33,309 bases of DNA from an uncultured Clostridia bacterium (lineage in GTDB: Bacteria; Bacillota; Clostridia; Christensenellales; UBA1242), in contig CALVNT010000005.1 of assembly GCA_944349925.1 (NCBI GenBank), positions 1 through 33,309 on the forward strand, read 5' to 3'. Shown piece by piece: positions 24,413 to 31,962 of this stretch (positions are counted from its first letter, which is position 1; each line of letters begins with the position of its first letter). The notes under the pieces were generated by a model that was not told the DNA's origin, did no database searches, and saw only the letters and a program-made list of their open reading frames with translations. A program made the translations under genes and the position numbers.

Positions 24413-24943
24413 TTATTTTCTTTTTCTGCTTTTTGATTCTTTACGACCGCAAGCAATGCCTAGCCCAGAGCCAATTAAACCAAATATTACAAATAGCCAT
24501 GCCCCTACTGCAGGAATGTAAGAGTAAGAGCCATAATCACTAGAAACAGACATTTGAATGCAACCTGTAAGTAATAAAACAAATGCAAGCAAAACTACAA
24601 CCAAAGAAACAATGCTCAAAATCTTAAGTGTTAAATTTAGCCAAGCCTTTTTTAAGAAAAATTGTAAAACAACTGCAATAACAATCAAGCTTAAGGTGAT
24701 GATGCTAATAATGAAAAATGCCTCACTTGCTTTCCATGTGCCCTCTGCATCTCCTAAAAGAGCACTCCCTTCACCATTTAGCGCAGAAAACCAGTCTCCA
24801 AATGCAGCACTATCACTGCTTTTAGTTACCTCACCGATCTGCATTTGTACAAAATAAGCACCAAAAGCCATACTAATTAGTGCAAACATTGAACAAAAAA
24901 TTGCAAAAGATTTTAAAATAATTGATTTAACTTTACTATTCAT
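24413..24943 (-). CDS. Four-TM membrane protein, unknown
   Basis: 176 aa with four predicted membrane segments (~10-33, ~72-93, ~102-127, ~145-163), a Ser/Gly/Asp-rich loop of about 38 residues after TM1 and a basic C-terminus (RKESKSRKRK). I do not recognise a family. AAGGAGGGGG precedes ATG 24943; promoter at 24961-24990 and terminator downstream, so it is transcribed alone. Confidence 0.7.
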   Translation of the reverse strand: MNSKVKSIILKSFAIFCSMFALISMAFGAYFVQMQIGEVTKSSDSAAFGDWFSALNGEGSALLGDAEGTWKASEAFFIISIITLSLIVIAVVLQFFLKKAWLNLTLKILSIVSLVVVLLAFVLLLTGCIQMSVSSDYGSYSYIPAVGAWLFVIFGLIGSGLGIACGRKESKSRKRK

Positions 24944-24960
24944 ACCCCCTCCTTATTTTA

Positions 24961-24990
24961 AATATATAATTTTTTTATAAACTATGTCAA
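24961..24990 (-). promoter_or_regulatory. Promoter of the 4-TM protein gene
   Basis: On the minus strand TTGACA (24985-24990), 18-nt spacer, TATATT (24961-24966); an overlapping TATATA gives a 16-nt alternative. Confidence 0.6.
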
Positions 24991-25017
24991 GCAAATTATG
25001 AAAATATATTTTTTTAC

Positions 25018-25722
25018 TTATTCTATAGTTTTAGGATTTAAAAGTCTTTTAGCAATTTCAAATCTTGTAGATTTATATGGGACTAATTCTGGGCAATATT
25101 TGTCAATCATATTTAAAACTTCTTGATTATATTTTTCATTTTCTTGACCGGTAGGAGCAACAAAAGTGGCGCCATATTTAACGACTTTTTTATTTTCTAT
25201 CAAATCTTTATACACAACTTTTTCATAAACAAATTTAGCTTTATATCCATAACCGCCAATAACTTGATATTTTTTCCCATGGACCAAAATTTCAATTTTA
25301 GGTACAGTTTGCCTTACAACAGAAACAAGGTCAATAGTAAAAGGTTCTGTAAATGAAGATTGAATAGCGTTTGCAATTTGGATAGGAAAATCTTTGGGCT
25401 CCTCTGCCCCAGAGCATTTTGCTAGATAAAATTTAGCACTTTTTCTTTTAATATTTTTAGGTAAAAAGCTTATTTTTCTTACTTTAAAATAAATTCCCCC
25501 GTTTTCTTCAAATTGCTTTGAAAGCACAAGTCCAGCATTTGACAACATATTGCTTGGAACATCATAAACTATTTCTCGCCCTAAAAAATGGTTAGAATAG
25601 CGAAAAGTATAAAATTTCAAGCATTTTTCTAGTTTCTCAAATAATTTTTTTTCATTATTGCTAATTATATAATAGTGATGTTTTTCGGCGTTTTCATTTT
25701 CAAGTTTATCAAAATCTTTCAT
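25018..25722 (-). CDS. Uncharacterised protein, possibly CYTH-like
   Basis: 234 aa, soluble, no signal peptide. I do not recognise it with confidence. The stretch REIVYDVPSNMLSNAGLVL followed by YFKVRKISF recalls the YYDTP...L...GLsLRiR segment of CYTH phosphatases/cyclases, but the ExExK N-terminal motif is not visible, so this is only a hint. The start is ATG 25722, preceded by AAGGAG 6 nt upstream; an in-frame ATG at 25743 lies within the promoter (-10 at 25743-25748) and is excluded. Confidence 0.65.
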   Translation of the reverse strand: MKDFDKLENENAEKHHYYIISNNEKKLFEKLEKCLKFYTFRYSNHFLGREIVYDVPSNMLSNAGLVLSKQFEENGGIYFKVRKISFLPKNIKRKSAKFYLAKCSGAEEPKDFPIQIANAIQSSFTEPFTIDLVSVVRQTVPKIEILVHGKKYQVIGGYGYKAKFVYEKVVYKDLIENKKVVKYGATFVAPTGQENEKYNQEVLNMIDKYCPELVPYKSTRFEIAKRLLNPKTIE

Positions 25723-25742
25723 CGCAAACTCCTTATAAAACA

Positions 25743-25771
25743 AGTTTACATATTTTTAACAAAAAAATCAA
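25743..25771 (-). promoter_or_regulatory. Promoter of the CYTH-like gene
   Basis: On the minus strand TTGATT (25766-25771), 17-nt spacer, TAAACT (25743-25748). Confidence 0.5.
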
Positions 25772-25817
25772 ATGTTTAACTGCTATTTAAAAGGAAATAA
25801 ACTAAAAAGGAGTTGTT

Positions 25818-26417
25818 ATGGAATTTTGTGAAAGTCAAACAAGAAAAAACATGGCAAGAGCTTTTGCCGGCTTATGCCAAGATAGTGCTAGACTTCAGTT
25901 TATTTCAAAAGATGCTTGCAATGACGGTTTTGCAAGTTTAGGCAAATTGTTATACGATATGGCTGGTTGTAAAATAGGACAAGCAAAAAGGATTTACGAA
26001 ATTATAAATGAAAATATGCATCAAAAAAAAGATAACATAGCTATTGAGGCAGGCTATCCGTTTGAAGAATGCAAAATTAAAGTGGGACTAAATCAAACAG
26101 CAACAACAGAAGAATATGAAGGTAAAAATTTATTTCCTCAATTTGCCCTCATTGCAAGAGATGAAGGTTTTGGTAAAATTGAAGAACTTTTTATGCTAAT
26201 AGCAGGAGTTTCTTTGAAAAATGGAAAAATTTTGAAAACTCTTTCAAATTATTACGACAAACACTCTCTTTATACTAGCACTAAAGAAACATCATGGAAA
26301 TGTTCAAACTGTGGAAACAGCATAAAGGCAAAGTCAGCATGGAAAGTTTGTCCATTATGTCAAAAAGCCAAAGGATATGTTATTATTCCTGAAGAAAAAT
26401 TGCTTGACCAATTATAA
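25818..26417 (+). CDS. Rubrerythrin-like protein with degenerate diiron site
   Basis: 199 aa with the rubrerythrin layout: a ferritin-like helical part (1-150) and a C-terminal rubredoxin-type iron site with CxxC pairs at 162/165 and 178/181 (WKCSNCGN...KVCPLC). Rubrerythrins reduce peroxide in anaerobes. Several expected ligands of the diiron centre appear changed: the first ExxH region reads MAGCKIGQAK and the second AGVSLKNGK, where VExxHE is usual, although ESQ (5-7), TEEYE (97-101) and ARDEGF (113-118) remain. Peroxidase activity is therefore doubtful. AAAAGGAG precedes ATG 25818. Confidence 0.75.
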   Translation: MEFCESQTRKNMARAFAGLCQDSARLQFISKDACNDGFASLGKLLYDMAGCKIGQAKRIYEIINENMHQKKDNIAIEAGYPFEECKIKVGLNQTATTEEYEGKNLFPQFALIARDEGFGKIEELFMLIAGVSLKNGKILKTLSNYYDKHSLYTSTKETSWKCSNCGNSIKAKSAWKVCPLCQKAKGYVIIPEEKLLDQL

Positions 26418-26462
26418 TAAATTTGGGTTATAAATAAATGGCCAAAAACATAATCTATTTTT

Positions 26463-27896
26463 GTGAAAAGACAGCTTAAACTGCACAATAAATTTTTATA
26501 CGGCATAGGTGGACTTGGATATAGTTCAATGTCTCAAACATTGAATAATTTTATTATGTTTTTCGGCACTTCTGTAATGGGGATTTCTGGCTCTCTTGTG
26601 GGTATTGCAGTAGCGATATCTTCTCTTTGGGACGGTGTAAGCGATCCTCTGATAGGTTATTTATCGGACAATACTAAAAACAAATTTTTTGGTAAAAGAC
26701 TCGGGTTTATGTTTTTTGGAATTTTTATTATTGCACTTCTCAACATTTGCATATGGTCTATGCCCGCTTCACTGCCTGAATTTGGCAAATTTTTATGGTT
26801 ACTTATCGGAATGCTTGCTATTGAAAGTGCAAATACTTGTTTTGGAACACCTTATGCCGCTCTTGCAATTGATCTTGCCCCTGATTATAATGAGCAATCA
26901 AAAATCCAAGGTTTTAAAACGGTCTTTTCAATCATAGGTATGGTTTTGCCAAGCATTTTGATGTATTTCTTTATGCCGTCTATTTCAATCAGCATTCAGG
27001 CGTCTCACAGTCAAATAGGCTATATAAAAATTGCTCTTATAAATTCCGCCATGCTTTTGTTTTTTGGCTTAATAATGATTTTTTCTTGTTTAAGATACTC
27101 TCAAAAAAATAAATTGTACGAAAATGATTTTAAAAAAGAAAAATTTAGATTTTCTGCTCTTGTAAACGGATATTTTGAAATTTTAAAAAAACGAGATTTT
27201 AGAAATGTCATACTCGGCTATTCATTTGCGACAATTTCATCTGCGTTTTTAACCTCCGTTGGTTTGCATCTATTCACATATTGCTATCACTTTTCAAGCC
27301 CACAAATATCAATAGTGTTAATTTGTTTGTTTGGCGGAGCTATTTTATCACAGCCTCTTTGGGTTTATGTTTCTAAAAGATTAGACAAAAAAAGAGCACT
27401 CATTTATTCTCTTTCAACAATAATTTTTGGTATATTTTTAATAATGCTAACCTTTTTATTTAGAGAATATATTCCCGTTCAAATCATGTTTTATATAGCA
27501 ATGCCTTGCTTAATATTTTGTGGTATAGGAGCAGGCGCAATGTATAGCTTGCCATTTTCTATGTATGCAGATGTGGTCACATATGAAATTGCAAAAAGCG
27601 GAAATAACAATGCTGGTTCATACACTGGATTTTTTACTTTTACCTATAATCTTGCAAACTCAATAGCACTTTTAATTATAGGATTTTTGCTAGACATAAT
27701 TAAATTTGATTCATCAGAGCCACTTCAAGCTTTATCTGTTCAAAATGGTCTAGGAATGATTGTTTTCTTTGGCTGTACTATTTTTCTTAGCCTTGCAATT
27801 ATGATGATTTCAAAATATTCATTAAAAAGGTCTGATGTATTAAAACTTCAACTCACCTGTGAGCGTGATAAAAAAACAAAAACTGCACAAAACTAA
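26463..27896 (+). CDS. GPH-family (MelB-like) sugar:cation symporter
   Basis: 477 aa with about 12 membrane segments. The N-terminus KFLYGIGGLGYS, the loop WDGVSDPLIGYLSDNTKNKFFGKRL and YAALAIDLAPDYNEQSKIQGFK are hallmarks of the glycoside-pentoside-hexuronide symporters, which import sugars or glycosides with Na+ or H+. The Asp residues of WDGVSDP fit the cation site. GTG 26463 is the only start near the N-terminus; no ribosome site is present and a weak CATAAT box lies 8 nt upstream. First gene of a three-gene group with two lipoproteins. Substrate not predictable. Confidence 0.9.
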   Translation: MKRQLKLHNKFLYGIGGLGYSSMSQTLNNFIMFFGTSVMGISGSLVGIAVAISSLWDGVSDPLIGYLSDNTKNKFFGKRLGFMFFGIFIIALLNICIWSMPASLPEFGKFLWLLIGMLAIESANTCFGTPYAALAIDLAPDYNEQSKIQGFKTVFSIIGMVLPSILMYFFMPSISISIQASHSQIGYIKIALINSAMLLFFGLIMIFSCLRYSQKNKLYENDFKKEKFRFSALVNGYFEILKKRDFRNVILGYSFATISSAFLTSVGLHLFTYCYHFSSPQISIVLICLFGGAILSQPLWVYVSKRLDKKRALIYSLSTIIFGIFLIMLTFLFREYIPVQIMFYIAMPCLIFCGIGAGAMYSLPFSMYADVVTYEIAKSGNNNAGSYTGFFTFTYNLANSIALLIIGFLLDIIKFDSSEPLQALSVQNGLGMIVFFGCTIFLSLAIMMISKYSLKRSDVLKLQLTCERDKKTKTAQN

Positions 27897-27899
27897 AAT

Positions 27900-28391
27900 A
27901 TGAAAAAATTAGTTATTGTGATATTATTGATTTTACCATTAGTTTTATGCGGGTGTAATACCAATCTAGCAAATGCAGATGTAACTCGCGACCAAATGCA
28001 AATAGGCGGAGCTTTATCATTTTCATATGACAAAAGCTCAGCTATTATAACAATGGGCGGAGAAAATGAAGTTGTACAGTATTATCAGGAAAACCTAGAA
28101 CAAGGTTTTACTGAGGAAGGTCCACGGGTTGGATTAAAATTTACTGCACCGAATGAAATAGATGGATATGAAGGCATAAAAATTTGGGTAGACAATCAAG
28201 AAAATCCGCCATATGTAAAACAAAAACAAGTAAATGGTGTCTTTACAAGAGAAATAGAAATATTTCCATTGATAACAGATGTAAACAAAAAAATAGAAAT
28301 AAAAATAATTTGGAAAAGTGGAACAAAAGAACAAACTTATTTATTAAATTTTGCAAAGGGAACAAGTCTTATGAAAAAACAAATCACCTAA
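27900..28391 (+). CDS. Small lipoprotein, unknown
   Basis: 163 aa with a lipoprotein signal peptide: basic MKK, hydrophobic core and lipobox LCGC with Cys19. The mature part is mainly predicted beta with no motif I recognise. It starts 3 nt after the symporter stop without a ribosome site, which points to translational coupling. Position between a symporter and a solute-binding lipoprotein suggests a surface role in uptake. Confidence 0.75.
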   Translation: MKKLVIVILLILPLVLCGCNTNLANADVTRDQMQIGGALSFSYDKSSAIITMGGENEVVQYYQENLEQGFTEEGPRVGLKFTAPNEIDGYEGIKIWVDNQENPPYVKQKQVNGVFTREIEIFPLITDVNKKIEIKIIWKSGTKEQTYLLNFAKGTSLMKKQIT

Positions 28392-28400
28392 ACAAAAAAA

Positions 28401-28425
28401 TCCTCATAAACTATTTTTGTGAGGA
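28401..28425 (+). promoter_or_regulatory. Hairpin overlapping the ribosome site of the binding protein
   Basis: TCCTCATAA (28401-28409) pairs with TTGTGAGGA (28417-28425, one G-U), so it sequesters part of the GAGGAGG site used by ATG 28432. It could tune translation or be incidental. Confidence 0.4.
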
Positions 28426-28431
28426 GGAAAA

Positions 28432-29448
28432 ATGCAAAAAATAAAAAAAATATCACTTTTGGCTTGTAGTTTCATCATTTGCCTAACCGCGTGCCTTATT
28501 TTTGTTGGTTGCGGGCAATCTGATCCAAATAAGATAACTCTCAATCAAGTTACACACAGTATTTTCTATGCTCCATTATATGTTGCACAAAATTTAGGCT
28601 TCTTTGAAGACGAAGGGCTTGATGTGACTATTGAAACTGCAACAGGCTCTGATGCGTCTATGACCGCACTGTTAAGCGGAAGCGCAGATATAATACTTGC
28701 TGGGCCTGAAACTGTAGTATATTCATCAACAACAAAAGACCACCCTATTGTGTTTGGACAATTAACTCAAAAAGATGGATCATTTATTGTATCTAGAGAT
28801 CCAATTGAAGGAGAATTTACTCTTGATATGCTAAAAGGCAAAACAATTATTGGTGGAAGGGCTGGCGGTCTTCCAGCAATGACACTTGAGTATGTAATTA
28901 AAGAGGCTGGTTTAACTATAGGCGAAGATTTATCAAAAGATCAAGTCAATCTTAGAACAGATGTTGCCTTTAATAACATAGCAAGCGTATTTCAAACATC
29001 AGGAAATGAATTTTGTACATTGTTTGAGCCAAATGCAACAACTTTAGAAAATCAAGGTAAAGGATATGTTGTATCAGCAGTTGGCACAGTTTCTGGAGAA
29101 ATACCATACACCTGTTTCGCGACAAAATCAAGTTATCTTGAAAACCATAGCGAACAAGCCGAAAAATTTTTAAAGGCTGTAAAACGCGGATATGATTATA
29201 TTGCTACAAACAATTCAAGCATAGTAGCCGACGCACTTGCACCATCATTTGTTGGAATGACAAAAGAAGAATTGCAAATTGCTGTTGAACAATATTTATC
29301 AATTGATGCTTGGAGTGATGATATGATAATGAGCGAAGAATCATTTAACAAACTTCTTGACATAATCAATTCAACACAAGGGTCGTCATATAATCCAAAT
29401 TTCTCAGATTTAATTGACAACACAATTGCAGAAAAATTGTCTGCATAA
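28432..29448 (+). CDS. ABC-type solute-binding lipoprotein (NMT1/SsuA-like)
   Basis: 338 aa with a signal peptide and lipobox (VGCG, Cys27). The mature start (LNQVTHSIFYAPLYVAQN, GFFEDEGLDVTI, ALLSGSADIILAGPE) matches the periplasmic-binding-protein II family of NMT1/THI5, SsuA and TauA proteins, which bind thiamin precursors, sulfonates, nitrate or similar small molecules. No ABC permease or ATPase gene is next to it in this window, so its partners are elsewhere. GAGGAGG precedes ATG 28432. Confidence 0.88.
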   Translation: MQKIKKISLLACSFIICLTACLIFVGCGQSDPNKITLNQVTHSIFYAPLYVAQNLGFFEDEGLDVTIETATGSDASMTALLSGSADIILAGPETVVYSSTTKDHPIVFGQLTQKDGSFIVSRDPIEGEFTLDMLKGKTIIGGRAGGLPAMTLEYVIKEAGLTIGEDLSKDQVNLRTDVAFNNIASVFQTSGNEFCTLFEPNATTLENQGKGYVVSAVGTVSGEIPYTCFATKSSYLENHSEQAEKFLKAVKRGYDYIATNNSSIVADALAPSFVGMTKEELQIAVEQYLSIDAWSDDMIMSEESFNKLLDIINSTQGSSYNPNFSDLIDNTIAEKLSA

Positions 29449-29487
29449 AAAATAACTAAAATTTACAAATAGAAAAATAATAAAAAT

Positions 29488-29515
29488 AAAAAAAGGAAAT
29501 AACTTTCCTTTTTTT
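29488..29515. terminator. Bidirectional terminator
   Basis: Perfect 12-bp stem AAAAAAAGGAAA (29488-29499) / TTTCCTTTTTTT (29504-29515), loop TAAC. It ends the plus-strand lipoprotein operon and can serve the minus-strand surface gene. Confidence 0.85.
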
Positions 29516-29584
29516 GTTTCAAAGTTTTCAGTTTTAAATTAAAAACGATTTATTTTTACAGCCTACTATCAATCTATTACATAA

Positions 29585-31855
29585 TCAAGAGTAAAAATCT
29601 TTATAATTGATTTCTTTTACTTTTTCTTTTTTCTTAACATTGTTTTTAGCTTGGTTTCTTTTCTTAAAGTATATAATAAGAGTAATTGATACAGCTAAAA
29701 CAACTATTACGCATGGCAAAGTGATCCAAAGCCATAACAAATTTTGGCTGTCATCGCTATCGGCAATTTTTGTTGGAATTGAAATATTTATATTTCCCGT
29801 ACTATTCTCGTTTATTTTGTTTATGTTTACGCTTAATGTATAAACGGTTTGGCCATCTTCATTTATGGTAGTGCTTTTTAAAACTTCTTCTTTAGATACA
29901 TTTTCTTGATATAATTCTTCTAAAACACTTAAAAATTTATCTACATCAAGTTGATAGCCTTTATTAGTCGTCACTATCACACTGGCGTTTGTCAGTGTAT
30001 TTAAAACTGTGATTGGCTTTTCTTCAAAAGATATGCCTTGCAATGTTATGTTATCAATTTGAGATTTGTCTAAGTTTACAAAATTTACAGCCACACCATT
30101 TTCGTCCGAAAAAACAGCTTCCAGCTTAAACGATTGGTCGAATGGGGCTACTCCAAAATTGATAGGCAAGGTGGCAATAGTAGAATTTACAACAGAACTG
30201 CTCCCATTCCAGCTGGACTGAACTTGCCATTGCCCATCAACCATATAATATAAATTCCAATGATCGAAAACAAAATAATTTTGTGCTATCGCCGAAATGT
30301 TTGTTTTGACACTTTGTATAGTATAAGATTGAAGAATATTTTCAACAGGGTTTGTTTTTGAGAAAGTTACTCCTCCGACAATATTATCGCCGTCTTTTTG
30401 TATAGTAAATTCTCCCCTATAAGGTTTAGGATTAAATGCAAAAGAGTATTCTCCACTTGTATAACCATTGGCGTCAAACTTTATAGTAAAACTATTTGCA
30501 CTTTCATTTGCAGAAATTGTATAGTCACTGACATTTTTAGAAACACCATTTACACGGATATCACTTATTTCATAAAATTTTACAACATTTGAAATTTGTA
30601 TTCCGCTTTTGTTTTGTGATTTAAGTTTTATTGAGATGGTTATATCTTCACCATAATCAATATCAGATATTGTTGTGCCAGTTTCTCCATTTGAAAAGTT
30701 AACACTTTCAACTATATTATCTAAATTTTTATCGCATGAAAAATAAAATTTTTGGAATTTTTGAAGAACAATTTGACCATTTTCTATACCGAAAGTTTTT
30801 TTGAAATCCAACCCCGTTTCGACAGGATTAAAATTCGAACTGTTGTTTAAAAATGAATACGAAATAGCTGAAACAGGCTTTAAGGTCTCTGTTATATTAA
30901 ATTCGTCGCCATTTTCACCAACAACATTCAAACTTGAATCAGTCCAATAACAGTAGTTTACACAATATGCTGGCAAAGCGTTGTTCGCAGAAACTGCACC
31001 TATAAGAGCTCCCTTGGTAAATACTGTTGAGTTTGTAATGCTAGAGACACAATTGTCTTTAATGTTGCATTCTCCTTGAGCAAAACCTACAAGTCCGCCA
31101 ACATAAGAATTGTCAAAAGAGCCTTCCCCCTCAAGATTTATATCACCATAAAAAAGTACCCTTTGAATTGAACTTGAAGTTGTTGCGCCGACAACCGCAC
31201 CAATATTATATTGCAAATTATTATGAATAAAAACTTTTATTGGACTTGTTATTACGACATCATAAATTTGTGAGCTTTCAAGTTTTCCAGCAATACAACC
31301 AAAATTTGCAGTAGAATTATAAATTTCAATTTGATTGATATTTTCATCTTTAATGTTTATTTCACAATTAGAAATATTAACATTTATTCCTTTACCAACC
31401 AAAATACCCATATTTAATTCGCTATAATTTTTATCAGATAAAGAATAATTTACATTGCCTGTAATTTTGACATTTTTTATAGTAGCACTTTTAGCAAACG
31501 GAATAAGTCCCATAATAGAACCTGTCGAAGAGTTATCAAAAGTATTGATGTTTGAAAAAGTTATATTTGATATTGAAAATCCATTGCCATCAAATGTTCC
31601 AGAAAAGGCTTGAGCAACAGAAGAATCCACGGCCATTAAGGTTAAACTGGTCATATCAATATCGGCTCCAAGAGTAATAGATGAATAATTCCAAGGTGCT
31701 GAAAAAACTTGACTAGCATTGTTTTGATAAACAATTACGCTGCTTTGAGAGTTTGTCTCGGCAGACGACTCTACAAAAGAAAGCCCTAAATTACTTAAGG
31801 TAAACATTAACAGAGAAAAAACCAAAATAATCGAAAAAGATTTAAAAATTTTCAT
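29585..31855 (-). CDS. Large surface protein, GLUG-like repeats, C-terminal anchor
   Basis: 756 aa from ATG 31855. Signal peptide of about 33 residues (MKIFKSFSIILVFSLL...). The N-terminal ~350 residues have imperfect beta repeats (FSGTFDGNGFSISNITF, YVGGLVGFAQGECNI, NIGAVVGATTSS) like the GLUG/beta-helix modules of adhesins. The middle (~360-700) has Ig-like or bacterial-repeat character (YFVFDHWNLYYMVDGQW). Near the C-terminus a hydrophobic segment (LWLWITLPCVIVVLAVSI) is followed by a basic tail (KKRNQAKNNVKKKEK) for membrane anchoring. No LPxTG motif. An in-frame ATG at 31900 would place 15 hydrophilic residues before the signal and is less likely. Ligand unknown. Confidence 0.8.
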   Translation of the reverse strand: MKIFKSFSIILVFSLLMFTLSNLGLSFVESSAETNSQSSVIVYQNNASQVFSAPWNYSSITLGADIDMTSLTLMAVDSSVAQAFSGTFDGNGFSISNITFSNINTFDNSSTGSIMGLIPFAKSATIKNVKITGNVNYSLSDKNYSELNMGILVGKGINVNISNCEINIKDENINQIEIYNSTANFGCIAGKLESSQIYDVVITSPIKVFIHNNLQYNIGAVVGATTSSSIQRVLFYGDINLEGEGSFDNSYVGGLVGFAQGECNIKDNCVSSITNSTVFTKGALIGAVSANNALPAYCVNYCYWTDSSLNVVGENGDEFNITETLKPVSAISYSFLNNSSNFNPVETGLDFKKTFGIENGQIVLQKFQKFYFSCDKNLDNIVESVNFSNGETGTTISDIDYGEDITISIKLKSQNKSGIQISNVVKFYEISDIRVNGVSKNVSDYTISANESANSFTIKFDANGYTSGEYSFAFNPKPYRGEFTIQKDGDNIVGGVTFSKTNPVENILQSYTIQSVKTNISAIAQNYFVFDHWNLYYMVDGQWQVQSSWNGSSSVVNSTIATLPINFGVAPFDQSFKLEAVFSDENGVAVNFVNLDKSQIDNITLQGISFEEKPITVLNTLTNASVIVTTNKGYQLDVDKFLSVLEELYQENVSKEEVLKSTTINEDGQTVYTLSVNINKINENSTGNINISIPTKIADSDDSQNLLWLWITLPCVIVVLAVSITLIIYFKKRNQAKNNVKKKEKVKEINYKDFYS

Positions 31856-31926
31856 TTTTACCAAACCTTTAACTTTAAAATTACAATTATAATTTACCAT
31901 ATAAATGTTATTTTTTCCAAATAAAT

Positions 31927-31942
31927 ATCAAAATATTTTGAT
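31927..31942. repeat. 16-bp perfect palindrome
   Basis: ATCAAAAT/ATTTTGAT in the 107-bp gap between the terminase stop and the surface-protein start. It may be an operator or part of a weak terminator for the terminase transcript. Confidence 0.5.
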
Positions 31943-31962
31943 TTATGTCGAAATTTTTAAAT

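Noticed and set aside
25723..25743. Upstream ATG for the CYTH-like protein
   Set aside because: It overlaps the -10 box; the extra codons contain the AAGGAG ribosome site of ATG 25722.
31856..31900. Upstream ATG for the large surface protein
   Set aside because: It would put 15 residues ahead of a normal signal peptide; ATG 31855 gives the standard Lys-plus-hydrophobic start.
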